DNA of 64,000 nt from contig VFFE01007033.1 of NCBI GenBank assembly GCA_008921705.1, positions 246,313 to 310,312 of the forward strand, given 5' to 3'. The position numbers were made by a program, and so were the translations under genes. Shown here in pieces: positions 1-13,100 of this stretch. This DNA comes from Burhinus oedicnemus (lineage: Eukaryota; Chordata; Aves; Charadriiformes; Burhinidae). Within the stretch, counting starts at the first letter, position 1. Every line of letters starts with the position of its first letter. Under the pieces are notes generated by a model. It did not search any database. It saw only the letters and a program-made list of their open reading frames with translations, and had not been told where the DNA came from.

Positions 1-23
1 CAGGAATGGTTTTGGACCACGTT
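1..23 (-). CDS. CHSY1: CHSY1 coding exon 2, first 23 bases (cut by window edge)
   Basis: A pyrimidine tract and CTCTAG acceptor at 25-24 are followed by A ACG TGG TCC AAA ACC ATT CCT G, encoding (R)TWSKTIP. This is the family sequence directly after exon 1, and the phase (CG|A) fits. The exon runs off the left edge. Confidence 0.9.
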
Positions 24-3000
24 CTAGAGTGAAAAAGACAATAAGGACTAGTTAAGTATGCAAACCAGGCAGGCAGAGAGTGCTACCAGAGACCACTCAA
101 AGGAAGTACACCTCATCTGCTTTACAAATTTTCTTTTTAAATGCCTTGAAGGGCAAACAAGGACATTCACACAGCACAGAGCAATTGGTATAACACCAAA
201 AAAATTTTGTATGACAAGCATCTGAATATCATTTTGATATCTATCTGATAGAAAAATAATTCAACAGAAGTAGTTCACTAGTGGCAGGCAGGATTTCTTA
301 ATCACACTCGGTATTGGTCTAACAACTACTCGTCACAAGATACAGAGTGAAGCCAAAGGGAGCCAAGACGGGCAAACAATTCACATACAACTGGATTTCA
401 TGTCTCCAAAGCTTCCCTGCAAGTTATTCAGCATCACATCCACCTTCAATTCCCTCTAAGACCTGCAAAAACTCCAATGTGCATTCAGAAGTCCCAACTT
501 CCAGAGAATAAATAGATGGACATTTCACATGAACTTGTGAGGAAACAGTATCCCGTGGGAAACCAACCAAACAGCAACTTCTCCAGATGCTATGTGGAGA
601 AGCACGTAGGGGTTTGACAGAAATAAAACGCTCCTGCTTGTTTGCAACAGCCGGAGAAGCAGAGAGCATGGTAGCAACAGTAACCTCAAATGGGTCTGCC
701 CATACCAGCAAAGAACTAGTAGAAAAGTAGTCCTAAGAGATGCATGCAAAACATAGAATCCCAACAGATGACCTGGTGCTACCAATACCCGCATCTCCAG
801 CAGCTTTCCGCACACTTCAAACCAGATTTTAGTAGAGAGGAACATCACAAAAGAGGAGCCTTTTCTGTGCAAAGCAGCACAGTGACGACATCTGCTCCAC
901 ACCTTCCATGCTCCTCTCTGCCAAATCCAACCCATCTGCGTGGGCAAAGTGGGTCACTTATAATGCAGGAAGAGATGTAGGCTGATTCAAGGCAGACTGC
1001 AGAACACTCAACCTCCTCCAGGCAGGATTTTCAATCATGTAACTGTTACAGCCTTGCCCTAAAAATTATGAATTTTAAGCTTTCAGTAACATTTTCTCAA
1101 ATTCTACCTGGGAAAAAGTGGAGTTCAGGTATCCTTCACAGAAATTCACAGAAAACTATTTTTATTGGTAAACCAACAGGTTTTAACCCTTCTTGTATAG
1201 GGAGAGAATATTTTCTCAGAATATAACTTATATTCAAAGCTGAATGTGAAAACACTCTCAAGCTAAAGGACACAGTATTCCCTCAATGCATCACTGTCAC
1301 TTCACCAGATGCCTCTCAACATAGGTTTCTTGCCAAAAGCAGAATAGATTTGGGGCAGTACAGACCACCTGAAATTTGAAATCTCCAGAATTAGCTACCA
1401 TACAAAGTCTGAACTGTAAAAATATTTCAGAAGAATGATTCCTTAAGTTCCACCGGGAAACACAAAGGTATTCAGTTAGTACTAACTAAATGTCAACTTC
1501 AACACCTTAACAGTTACACACTAATTGAGTTTTGTGTAATGAGTATCACCCAATTACTTTAAAAGCTTTGTCTTCTGGATTTCTTACTGCCATGGATAGT
1601 GTTTCATTGAAAAAGTTTAGATCCCAGCTTCCCAGAAGAGCACAGAGTATAGCCCATGGAAACATTCCTCTTGACTTCACAACAGAGGCTAATCATCAGT
1701 GATGCAATTAATGCACAGTACTTACTGGTTATAAAGCCACATCCTGTTAAAGCATTGAAAACTGCCCATTTTAAAATAAGAGATGCTTATATCTTGAGCT
1801 TTCACTAACTATTAAGGAAGTTCCGCTGCTTATTTTCTGACACCCACACTCCACATACAAATCATCTGGTCTTCCCATATCAACTCCCAATCTAAGTCTA
1901 AAAGACTTCTTCATTAAAGGTACTTGATGCATTCAAATTTTAATCTCACAGAAAGAAAAGGCAGCTTCTCTCATCCACTGTGGCCAGTTCCCAGTGCAGC
2001 TTTGGGTGGACCCAGGCCACTTTCCAGACAATCACCAGGGGAATTTATAAGCTAAAGTCTTATGGAAATTTCTGCTTATTGCCTTTTTTCAGTTCAAAAG
2101 CAAACAATGAATTTTCAGACTTGCTCCTGATATCCTGAAAGATCCGCCTTTGTAATGATTACAAACTATGGACCAACTCAGGATGTCTTCTATCACTCCA
2201 AGCTTTAGCTCCCTGCTCTCCAACCAGGTACTCTCACCTCAGGACCCCCCTAAGTAGTGTCAAGGGAAGAGTTCTCATTCAATGGGGAGGGAACAAAATG
2301 TATGTACATTCCTGGTACATTTGATTCCCAGTCTTTGTATTGCATTTAACCCCTCAGCTCAAAGCCAGTTTGACCCCACCTTTTCATGAATCTGGGCCAT
2401 ATTTAGGTTTCATACTAAAACACGAGTAAAACAGAGATATATTCCTGCATACGTGGGGGCACAACGCACACAGGAAGACCATACTCTAACAATAACACCA
2501 CCCCAAGGATCAGCGTGCAACTTGGGTTGGTACCACAACATTACTTCAGCCTTGGGATCTCATGTCGACCATGTCCCACCACAGCTTGACTAAGCCTTTG
2601 TTCATTTCCTGCGACGACGCAATTTCTAGGATGAGACAACTTGCTGTGTTATTTGTGACTGTGGCTTTCAGCATTTGTTCGAACTTAGACAGATGAAATA
2701 CGCTCCCACCTCAAAAAATTGCCTGAGTGTCTGTGTCAATGCAAGCGCTGCTCAGAAGAGGCTGAAACAATGGGAGTCACCATGTGCTGCTCCTTATGCC
2801 TAAGCCACAGCTCGCTGCTCCACGAGGCCCCTTGTTGGGGACAAATACAGAACAGTTTGCTCAGGAAATACGTTGTTGGACCCAGCCAAAGAAGCCAAAC
2901 CACAGACGGTAAGATGAACTGTACGTAGATCTGCTGATAGCTGGGGTCAGAAGAATATAAGGACTGGTAAATGCAGGGATGAATTCTGATCAAAGCTACC

Positions 3001-6000
3001 TTTAACTTTTTTGTATGACACTGCAAAGAATCAGACCTGGCTCAATCACAAGCGATTCTGCAGATTCGTGTGTTAACAGCTACATTTCTTGCCCATCCTC
3101 CCACGTCCAGTCCAGTTTACCATGTCTGCTCTCAGGTTATGGGCAGCAACCTGACGCCTTCTGCTCCTCAGGCACCAAGCTCTTGTCTCAACACCCTCCT
3201 ACTCCTGTGGCCCCACCAGCACCCACTCCCACTGGCTGACATCGCTTTCCTGGTCAAGGCTTCTCTAATACAAGACTTGCAGAACGCATCTGCAAATGAA
3301 TTTTAAGTTTGATAATAAAAAAAACAAGGAAAAATATTTTTAGTGGAACTTGATGCCCTCCTTCCCCCCACAAGGGCTCCCTGTCACCCTCAGCTGTTTA
3401 AAGGAAATGCAGTCACAACATTTCTGCCACCAGGCTCTGGTATCTACATCTGCAGAGACCACCTCCACTGCAGTGATCACTGGTGGCCTCAGCCAACTTA
3501 AGGCCATTTCGACTCTGTCCAGACAGAAATATCAGGTTCTGAATACAACCGATACGTATACTGAACTGGTCATTTAAAAACTCAGCAACTGAACTGCTCT
3601 GACAGATCCCAACCTTATCTCCTCCGTGTAATCTGAATCTGCTGCATTAAACAGGAGGATGTGCATGAATCAGGACGGCAAGGCTCTCTATTACCTTCCC
3701 CTGGAGCAGCACTGAAAACATGCATGACAGTGTGCAACCTGGTTTCTCTCGCTGCGTGGGGCACATAGCTCCAACAAACTAGAAGCTATCGTTGACAAGG
3801 GAATCAAAGTGCAATTTAAACAAAAACAAACATAGAAAAAATAGGTAAACCTTCCTTAGAAGAAACCTCTTAGCAGAGGACATTAGGACTGCTCCAGTAT
3901 TGGTGGCTACCAAGTCAATTTTACCACTCCTTAACTGGTTTTGCACACTGGATATCCTACGTGTACCCTAATCTGAGCAAGTCACAAGCAAACTGGGTGT
4001 AAAGATTTTGTTGCAGCTGGTACAGGTATTCATACAATACAGAAAACTGTGTGCACAACGAGAGTGCTAAAAAACCCCGGTATTTTCTAAAAAGTGACCA
4101 CTACTATAGTCACCAAATGTTGTTGTAAGTAATTTCTTAATTTAAGAAGTTCAAAAATCATAGCTTGGAGCAGTAGGAGCACAGACCTGGAATCTTTTAT
4201 CTTCAGGTTCCAGTTTTTATTATTAATTTGTATTACCTTGCTTTGTTATCAGCTCTGCAGACTCAGCAGAAGCACAGTCAGCAGCCTTACACAGACAGTG
4301 CTCCCTTTGTAGAGACCCAAACTGAAGACGATTATAAAAAGTGTATTTGTTTTTTGTCTACAGCTTGGGAACCTCCCTTAGAGGAGATCAGAGAAACCAT
4401 TTAAAGTACTGAGAAACAGTCATCTTGTATAATTATGCTGAAGAAAATCATAATTTGTGAAGAACTCGGCAAGATAAACGGACCTGAAAGGCTGATTTCT
4501 TGAATACATGGTTCAGCTAAATTTCATGTGGAATTAGGGCTAGTTTTGCGTAACTGTTCTTCAAGGTCCCCTCTTTCCAGCAACGCTTGCTACAGGGGAA
4601 GCAATGAACCACAGCCTAGCCAGGAGAACTGAGCAAGCAGAAGCAGTGTGCTGGGTTTCATGTGGTACTGCAGATGATCATCACAAGAGGTCAGAAAAAC
4701 AAGCTGTTTTTATAAGTTTCCAGATAGGTTTAAAAGAGCTTGTCAGTTAAGATCTGCATTACAGAATTCAGATTTTTGAGAGAGAGTTCCTTTCAAATTT
4801 TTGCAGGACAGCTTGGTATCTAGCTTTAACGGAGAACCCAAGCAGCTTCCATAGCTCCTTAGAGTCCTTCGAATTAAACTCCTCCAATTTGAAGCGACAC
4901 CAGTTTTCTGTCCATGGATATCCATCCACCTTCCTTGTGGAAGGAGGGACAGAAACGGATCCATCATCCGTAGGCACACCGATACTCAGTGGGTCAGACT
5001 AAGATCAAAGTCCAAGTGTCCAAGAGGTTTGGGCCATACGGTTATTTTAGGGTATGTAGGTGACTCAATTTCTCCATATCCCCCAGGCATCCATGCCAGT
5101 TGCTCCCACTATATTTGCTTCATACCATTCCTTCAACATTCTTGCAAACTTTAGTTAACTGCTTGCTGCTCGGAAAGTCCGAGTACGTCACACTTCTGCT
5201 AGAGGATCGAAGAGCAGGAAACACAGAGTTCTCACTACTGCAATACTGAGTTACGATTGATAACGTTAAGCAAAACATGTATTGCACTGTCACAACAGTC
5301 AAAGTCACTTCACATGACCTTCTCCTGAGAGGCAAGAGTGCACGCTCCACTATCCATCGTATTACCTCACTAGCAATCAGAAAGGACCAAAACCGCTACC
5401 ACCCAACAGCCTCGACCTAGGCTCTGAATTTAAAAGCAGCACAAAAACGTGTTTTGTATTACGCTTCTGCAGCAGCTAGCGCAGGCTTAGACAGATAATA
5501 CAAACTCCTTTAGACCCCAAATCCTTCTGGCTGCCTTTCACTTAAGCTCTTCCAAGCACTCGGGTATTTAGATTCCAGTGCAGTCTGTTTCCTATAAGCC
5601 ACCGCGAACGGTGTGGTAGCATGTCTGAAATGGAGCGTCACCAAAGGGCATCCTTCTGCCACAGGAGCGGGATGGCTGAGCACAAGCCCCGGCATCACTT
5701 GCGGTCCTCTTGCATGTGGCCTTGTGGCACTTCAAGGTGCCGTGGAGACTGCCCCAAACTGAGAAGTACTGCAGCTGTGTTCCTGCACAGATACTGCCAA
5801 AGGCCAACCTGACATCTCGCCATTAACTGCATTCACACTAGTCTCCTGCCATGATTCCTGGGAAATCTAGTTGCTACGCCAAAAAAAAAAAAAAAGTTAA
5901 CTGCCTGATATTTCTGTTCCTGAGACAGCAGACTTAAATCTTCTGGGAGACTGCTTATTGCCACCCTCTCCTTCCTGCAGCTCTTTTAGGACAACTCCCC

Positions 6001-9000
6001 TCAACTGCAAAACCATTAGCACATATTGTTGCACTTTCCCTGAATCCCAGCCGTACCTTAACTCCTTCCTGCACAGCTCTTTTCCTGACTATTTCTTGTC
6101 CTTTGATGTGACACCACAGTTTCTGCTGCTGCACTTCACCGGCCTCCTGGAAGGGAAGCTCTGCTAACCTGGTTGTCGCATGCAATAACTGCTGAAGATA
6201 CAGATCTCCCCTCTGAAAACCTGTAGATCTAAAGCTTATTCTCTGCCTTGCAGACTACAAAAGCACGACTGTTTCAAAGAGGCGGCATCTCCTGAAAATC
6301 CAGCAGGCCCGTTTTGCCTTGCAGTGGTCATTTTGCTCATGATTGATGTTCAGGAAGTGGATTGCTTCCCCTCTTGTTAGACCCGATCTGGATTCAGAGC
6401 AGCAAGGATCAGCAAATGCTTTCCGCTCAGGTCCTTTTTAGCTGTGTCTGTAAATGGCCTTTGAGCCACAGCAATTTGGAGGTATTCAGCCTATGAATCC
6501 CTAATTCCTTTCAGCGCTCTGGCTAGCGTGGTATCAAGGCTCTGCACACGCTGCCACCCCGGGAATGCCTTGCTAGCAGCTTCCCATTTCACTCGCTGTG
6601 CCAGCGATTCAGCTCACCAGGATGCTTTGTCAATGTAGTAATCCCAGCAATTGTCTGCTTGAGTACTTCATGGCAATCAAAAGCCATTTAAGATTTCAGG
6701 TTTGTCTTCCCCTCTCCCTCTCCCCGCTTCTCCCCAAAGATGTCTTCCTGTCACCAGGACATTAGCATGATTCTTTTACCAACAGAGGGGAGTAAAATGC
6801 ATTTAGCCCTACCGCAACGTTAAGAGGTCTCTTTATTCATCCCTTCCGAGAGCAGACATCATCTCTAGAGGTTAAACCAAAATAGCAAGGCAGTAAAAAG
6901 CAATACTCCGATCTCCTTCCGAGGGCTGAAGGAGCCCGATGCCATTAGCTGAATTTATTAAGTTGCATCTTTAGCCATTTTTTTGTGTGTGAGCAGATGT
7001 TGCAGACCTGGTTCTGTAAACCCAGCTCTCCCACAGCATGGGACTGTTCAGCAAGCATGGGCAAAGCCAGGGATGAGAATCCTTCCCACACCAGCAAAGT
7101 GAAATGCTCCACAGCTAACACTCATCTCTGGACAATATTGTGATAAATTTCCCTTTCTTGAATTCTTGACGCAAAATCTGATGGATGCTAGACAAACTAT
7201 TCTGCCATATAACCTGTTATGGGATGTCCCAACATGACTCCAGCCTTTCTGTATGTAAATGTGAATTACACGGCTCATGAGATTTGCAATCCAAAACGCT
7301 CCATCCCACATGGTGAAGAATACATAACCCTGAAGAAACAGATTCTTTCACCCATTTCAAAGCATCAATCACACACTCTCTGTAACTTAATTACAGGAAA
7401 GAAGGAATTAAGTTTCCATTAAAACCATCATTGGTGGACAATATGCTTCAGATTGCCCAAATTAAGCAATTTTACTGCATTTGATGCCGATATAAAGAGA
7501 GCTACAATTTCCCAAAACTGGGGCTGGGCAGGGGGAGGAGGAGATAGTACATCATACATGGTTTTGCCATCCTGTTCTTACTGGCCAATAGGGCGAAGTA
7601 TTTTTCAGCCTGGACAGGCAGGAGATGGAGCAGGGCTTGTTCTAGTACAAGACTAAGGGGGATGTTTTATTAGAGAAAGATCTGCCCCAGAGCTCCTGGC
7701 TGCTCCTCTGACGGCACTGCCTGTGCAGCACTCAATTGGAGCTGGGGTATACCCACGCTGACATTTTAGCTCTTAACTCTTTCAGATTTCCCAAGCAGGC
7801 TTCCCGCGCAGCCTCTCAGCACTGCCTGCTGGCACGAACGCTGGAGCAGTAAGCCTATTTCAGCAGAGCGAAGAGTTTCTCCAAAGCCACAGACACACCT
7901 CTCACAGAAGAGATGATTATTCTGATGCTGCCGAGGCTTTGGACAGAAGTCCCGTTAGCACGCAGTGCTCACGGTGATACCCAGCTATGGCTGGAGACCA
8001 TGGCACGGGCCACAGTGAGCGGCATGCAGCGCAAAGCACAAAGATAGTCCCTGCTCCAAAACCAGGCATACTGAGGTAATAAACACATGGCTCAGAGACC
8101 CCTGTTCCTGCGCTAGCTTCACCAGCACGCAGCTAGGAGCATTTTGACTTTCCCCATCCGAGCTGTTTCGCTACCTGGTCCAGCCTTAGCGACAGCTGTG
8201 CTGAGCAAAGGACGATTTTACTCTTTGTTCCCAGATGCATTTTCTGACTCTCATTCCTAAGCACATGCTCTCGGCTTGGCGCAGTGGTCTTTTTTTTTTT
8301 TTTCCCCTCTCCAGGGGGTTACAGCAGTCTCCAAACTTTATTATTTTCAGGCTGTCGGCTCCTTTCAGAAGCAGCAGCCAAGGACTGCACCAGTGTGATG
8401 GAGCCATGCCCCAGGTAGAAGCATGGAGGGAAGCCCTTCAACAACCCCGGTGACCGGCGGTAGGTGCCCCCTCGCTACGGTGGGGCTGCCTGATCCTGAC
8501 CACCGGGTCTGCCTGCCAGGTACCGGCTCAACCAGACCGTGTGAGAGCATCAGCGCCGCTCAACTCGACCCCTCATGTCTCCACCGACCTGTCCAGGCAG
8601 CTGAGCAGAGCCTGGGGCACCTCTCTGCCCTCACCCCACACCCCCGCCCGGCCAGCCACCCAGCGCTGCCCACCCTGCGCCCGGGCTGGTGCGAGGAGAG
8701 CCGGGTCTGAGCGTGCTCTGAGGGGTCCCCCTCGGCTCGCTCACACCTGCCCTGAGGAAGGGCGAGCGGTCCCCGGCCCAGCGGGGGGTTGGGGGTATCC
8801 CGGCCGCAAGGGCCCCTCCGCGGGAGACCTCCCGCCCGGGGGCTCTTACCTCAGCCGCTCCGCGGGGCAAACGGCCGCGCCGAGTGCCGAGCCCAACCGA
8901 ACGTGGCCGAGCCGAGCCGAGCTCAGCCGAACCGCGCCGAGCCTATCCGAACCAAGCCGAGCCCAGCTGAACCCACCCGAGCCCAGCCGAACCCCCCACT

Positions 9001-9286
9001 CCTCGCCGCCCGCTCACCGGTGGGCGGCCACGGCGCGGCTCCGCAGGTACTTCTGCGCCGTCATGACCCCCACGAAGAGAAAGCTCTGGGCCGGCGGGCC
9101 GGGGCGGCGCGGCGGGGCGGCGGCGGCGGCGGGCGGCGGGCGGCAGCCCTGCGGGCGAGCTCGGCGGGGCCGCGCCGCCGCCGCCAGCTCGGAGGCGCGG
9201 GGCAGGACGAGGCGCGAGGCGAGCACGAAGCCCAGCACCAGCCCCAGCAGGACGCTGAGCCAGGCGCGGCGGCCGCGGCCCGCCAT
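1..9286 (-). CDS. CHSY1: Chondroitin sulfate synthase 1, 5' part (exon 1 and start of exon 2)
   Basis: CHSY1 is a Golgi type II membrane enzyme that adds alternating GlcA and GalNAc to build the chondroitin chain. Only the N-terminus is here: coding exon 1 at 9018-9286 and the first 23 bases of exon 2 at 1-23, separated by intron 1 (24-9017). Exon 1 opens MAGRGRRAWLSVLLG, nearly identical to human CHSY1. It has a hydrophobic signal anchor at about residues 8-24, an Ala/Pro/Arg-rich stem (about 35-66), then the conserved FLFVGVMTAQKYL block that begins the glycosyltransferase region. The split Arg codon (CG|A) joins to TWSKTIP in exon 2, as in human. The stem is about 17 residues shorter than in human CHSY1. 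The catalytic domains lie left of the window. Identification is firm; the family function is established knowledge. Confidence 0.95.
24..9017 (-). other. CHSY1: CHSY1 intron 1
   Basis: An intron of about 9 kb. I see no other exon or recognisable transposon in it. It holds an A15 run at 5881-5895, a T run at 8290-8303, and a GCCGA-type repeat at 8881-8990 just inside the donor. The last 600 bases nearest exon 1 belong to the CpG island. Confidence 0.8.
8881..8990. repeat. GCCGA/ACCGA pentamer repeat, 10-bp period
   Basis: Eleven consecutive 10-bp units each end in CCGA (one CTGA), which resolve into 22 pentamers with consensus GCCGA or ACCGA. The array starts 28 bases from the CHSY1 exon 1 donor, inside intron 1; the transcribed strand reads TCGGY repeats. 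Confidence 0.85.
9018..9286 (-). CDS. CHSY1: CHSY1 coding exon 1
   Basis: The start ATG is at 9286-9284 in the context GGCGGGCATGG, and the exon encodes 89 residues plus two bases of an Arg codon. The donor is CG|GTGAG at 9017. The start was chosen because human CHSY1 begins at the same residue; the open frame continues upstream only because the CpG island lacks stops. Confidence 0.95.
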
Positions 9287-9654
9287 GCCCGCCCGGCGCC
9301 GCGCCGCGCAGGCCCCGCGCGGCTCCTCACAGCGCCGCCGCCCCGCGCTGCGCCGCCGCCGCCAGCCGCGCCGTGTCGCCCAGCGCCGCCATGGGGAAAG
9401 GGGCAGGGACGGGAAGCGGAGGGGAGGGAGGCGAGAGGAGGGGAAGGGAAGAAGGGAAGGGGCGCCCGCCTCCCCGGCCCTGCCCCCTCGGCACAGGCGC
9501 CCTGTGCGGCCCGCTCCGCCGCCGATGGCCCCGCCCGGACGCGGCGGGGATGGCGGGGCCGCCGCGGAGCAGCCCCCGTCGCGGGCGGGGGGAGGGAAGG
9601 AGGGAGGTGACCCGGCCCGGCCCCCGCGCAGCCCCCGGTCCCCTCGTTTCCCGC

Positions 9655-10110
9655 CCCGCGGACCCCGCCCGGGACAGGGACCCCGGTGGGGGCCTGGACC
9701 CCGCGGTGCGCAGAGGGACCGAGACCCGGGATGTGCGGGGAGCGGTTCCCTGGAGCACCACCCTGCAGCGGGAAACACAAGACAGGGACAGATCGAGCAC
9801 CCCAGACTAGGGCCCACCAGGGTCAGGGACCCTGACCCAGCATCCCACCCTGGGACCCCAGAACCTCGGCCCAGCTGCCCAGACCAAGAGGCTGGGACAG
9901 GAGCCCGAGAGAGCATGGGTGCTGGGATCCAGGGATGGGGACTGAGGGACAGGGACCCCAGCCCAGCACCCTGCACCGAGACCCCAGGACAGGACCCTAG
10001 CGCCAGAGCCGGCACTGGGACTCCAGCCCGGCCCTTCAGACCAGGATGGGAAGGCAATGGGAGACTGGTACTCCACCCCAGGACAGGCACCAGGTGCCCA
10101 TGCCCAGTGA
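9655..10110. repeat. Degenerate GGGACCCC-type short repeat upstream of CHSY1
   Basis: Variants of GGGACAGGGACCCC and CCCAGCCCAGCACC recur at irregular intervals of some 20-45 bases. It looks like an old, eroded minisatellite. It makes long open frames on both strands without coding character. Confidence 0.45.
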
Positions 10111-13100
10111 CAGATGTCCATCACCCATCCCAGCAGAGACCCAGTATGGCTCACGCCAAGCCTGTGCAGCCAGAAATGCGCCATTCCCATCTCTGGATGG
10201 TCCGATCCCTGGTGTCCAAGCCCCAGACTGGCCCTGCCTTGGCCCACAGAGCCGGAGGGGAGGCACGGCAGCGAGGAGCAGCCCTCCAGCCCTGGTTTCA
10301 CCCGGCACCGATGCATTCATGCCACATGTGCTCTGGTGCTGGGGGGAGCAAAAGCACAGGCAGTTCTCCATTTTTTCCCACCTTGCTAATTAAACCGACC
10401 AGAAATAGGTCCGTTTGTTTCCAGCCGGTGGCTGTAAGGACTGCTTGACAGAGTGAAGACGTTAGCTGTACTGGGTGAAGATTTCTTTTTTCTTTGTCTG
10501 CACTAATGTGCGTTTCATCTACAGAGTACTTCAGCTTCAAATACTGCAGCCCCAAACCCTTGACATTTAACAGGAAAAAAAACCTCCAGTCTTTACAGAA
10601 GAAATATATTTAGTACAACCCACTGACCTGCTTATCATTGTGTTTTCTTCCATTTCCTACCCACTTTTGCATCTCCACTTGCCAGTCTTTCCCATTTTAA
10701 AATTTATTTATATTGTAGGGTCATCCACAACAACCTGAGAAGAAGAAAGTCTCGGTGTAATGGCAGCCTGCTCTTGAGCAAGAACTGTTGCGAAAGAGGA
10801 CGCTGTATCAAATTAATACTGTACATTAATAGGTCAAAGAGCCACACACAACAGATTTTTACAATCCTTGTACGGTACGTAACTCTCAGGCTTCTGGGAA
10901 CTACCAGGTAATACCACAATCTGCTTATCTAACAAACTTTGTGATACATCTTGAAAAAATCCTTTTGTGTGGGTTTTATTGCTCTCGTCATGGTGCAATC
11001 CTCATACAAAGGTCAGCACCGATGAACTCTTGTGACATCAGGAGCAACAAAAACCCAAGGAAAGAGCCACCACGATTTATGGTATTAAACAAGAATAAAA
11101 TATAAATAGAAACTAGAGAAGAAATAAAAGCAATTAACAGGAAAGAAGAGCAGGAGGTCTCCTTTCAGTTGCCTACAGGCAGAACACAGAAGTATTGAGT
11201 GAGATGTATGTTTGTGGAAAGAGGAAGAGAAGAAATAAATGGCAAAAGAGAGGGAAAAGAAGAAAAGTCCAAGCTGGTACAGACGGGTGGTGGGTACAGC
11301 CAGGGAAGGACGGGAGCACCATCGCTTGCAAAAGCTGGCTGGAAGGCGAGAAGAGTTGCCGAGGCCGAGGCTGCGTGTCTTCGAGAGTTGCCAAAAACTC
11401 GGGAAGGGTTACAAATGCAGCACTAGCTTGGGTGCAGTGAATGGCAGCCGTTTCCCAACACCTTCATGTGTGCCACCAGGCAAAGAAGAGGTTGATGAAG
11501 GAGGCTCCTCAAAGGTTGGCCATGCACGAGGCATGGAGGCGTTGCCCACCCCAGACAGGCACTGCGCAGACCAAGGGCCATGCCCGGCCACTGAGGCTGG
11601 CTGGAAGCCCTGCGTTTGCTCTGACAAAACCAGCACAAAGTTGCCTGTCTTGAGACCTTCCTCCGGGGAGCCATGGGACCCATGACCCACCTCAGTTCCC
11701 CCTATTAAGATAAGCCCAAACCGCTATTTATACCAAGAAAACCTTTTCTGCTATACTGTCCTTTCCATCCCTTCCAGATGGGGAAATCCCCCCCCAGACC
11801 ACTACTGTAATTCCCTTCTACTTCCCAGCAGTTGCAATGCTTTACTGTTATTTCTAGCTGCGGGTGCCCTGATCCCTTTCTGCGAAGCCTGGGGTTACCC
11901 TCAGCCTGTGCCACTCTGCACACGTGGATCTCTTACTCCGCTTTCAAAAGCTCCATCAAAAGGGACCTCATCAAACTCTGCTTCTCCCCTCAAGCCTGCT
12001 CATCAGGTCCTGAAATGCAGGACACCAACAGACATTCAAGTAAAATAAAAAATAAGGCCACTCCTTTCCAAAAGAGGGACATGTGGCAGGTCCATGAGCA
12101 GGACCGGGATTACTCTCAGAGCGTGCTCCAAATCTGCAATAAAAATCTCCTGATTCAAGGGAAAGCCACTGTGGCCTATGAATTACAGGAAAAGGCAGAG
12201 CTAGCATGGTTAAAAGGCAATAAAAAAGAGAAGGGTTTGGGCTGAGGAGCTGTCAGTTGGCTTCTTCCCATAAAGAAAAGAAGTTAGTCATCAGAATTGA
12301 AAACTTCATGCGACTTCAGCACACATGGAAACGATGAAGCGGAGCAGCGCACTCCTGTGTTAGATCTCCTCTGCCCTGAGTTCTCGTTTGGCACGTTCCC
12401 ACCTCCCTGCACTTCCAGAGCAATTACGGTCCCAGACCTCGCCGTGGGCAGAGGGTGAGCTAGGAGCACTTGGGGAAGGGGCAGGAGAAGGAAAGGAGGC
12501 TTTCTTGGTGCCAGGATTTAACCCGGAGAGGAGGCACGTTCAGAGGTCACACTGCCGCCACATGAGATCACACCACTGGCTATAAAACCGAGATGTCCAG
12601 CTGTAAAGAGGGGGTAGCACCTGGGAATGCTGCGATGCTCACGCAACCTCCCTGAGCACATCCAAGTGCCTCCCTTTATTTGATTTATTGCACCAAACTC
12701 ACATTCCAAAGTGTTAAGTAGGCAAGCGCCCCTTTTACTGCTCCTGCCCCCTCCCCTGTTCTTGCATAGAGCTGCTGCTGTTTCCACTATAGGAAAAAAA
12801 GAAAAAAAAAAGGCAAACGAAGGGAAAACTTGAAGACCACATTTTAGTTCTTCCAACTGAATTATAACCCTGCTGTTACCTGCCTAGAATATGTTTTTAA
12901 TCTGGTTGGCAGAGAAAGGTCATACTGCATAACCACATTCAAGTGCTTCCCCATATTAAGACAGCTCTCAGTCTCAATAAATAGTTGACACTATATATTA
13001 TGGCTACTATATATTAAAAGCCGTGGTATTTTTCTCATATAACACTGTATACCAGCATAAACACATTTTTATGTGGCATATTTTCTACTCTGTGTGGGAT

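Larger units (their letters stand above)
8450..9850. promoter_or_regulatory. CpG island and probable promoter of CHSY1
   Basis: The sequence is very rich in G+C and in CpG dinucleotides around CHSY1 exon 1, with G-rich runs and no TATA box that I can place. This fits a TATA-less promoter transcribing leftwards. Edges are estimated by eye and the start site is not determined. Confidence 0.75.

Noticed and set aside
9287..10090. Upstream extension of the CHSY1 frame to a 358-codon product
   Set aside because: The extension lacks similarity to CHSY1, whose family start matches the ATG at 9286.
8541..10448. 635-codon plus-strand open frame and several other long frames across the CHSY1 CpG island
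   Set aside because: Composition is Arg/Pro/Ala/Gly as expected for any frame in stop-poor GC-rich DNA, and it runs antisense over the real CHSY1 exon 1. No domain is visible.
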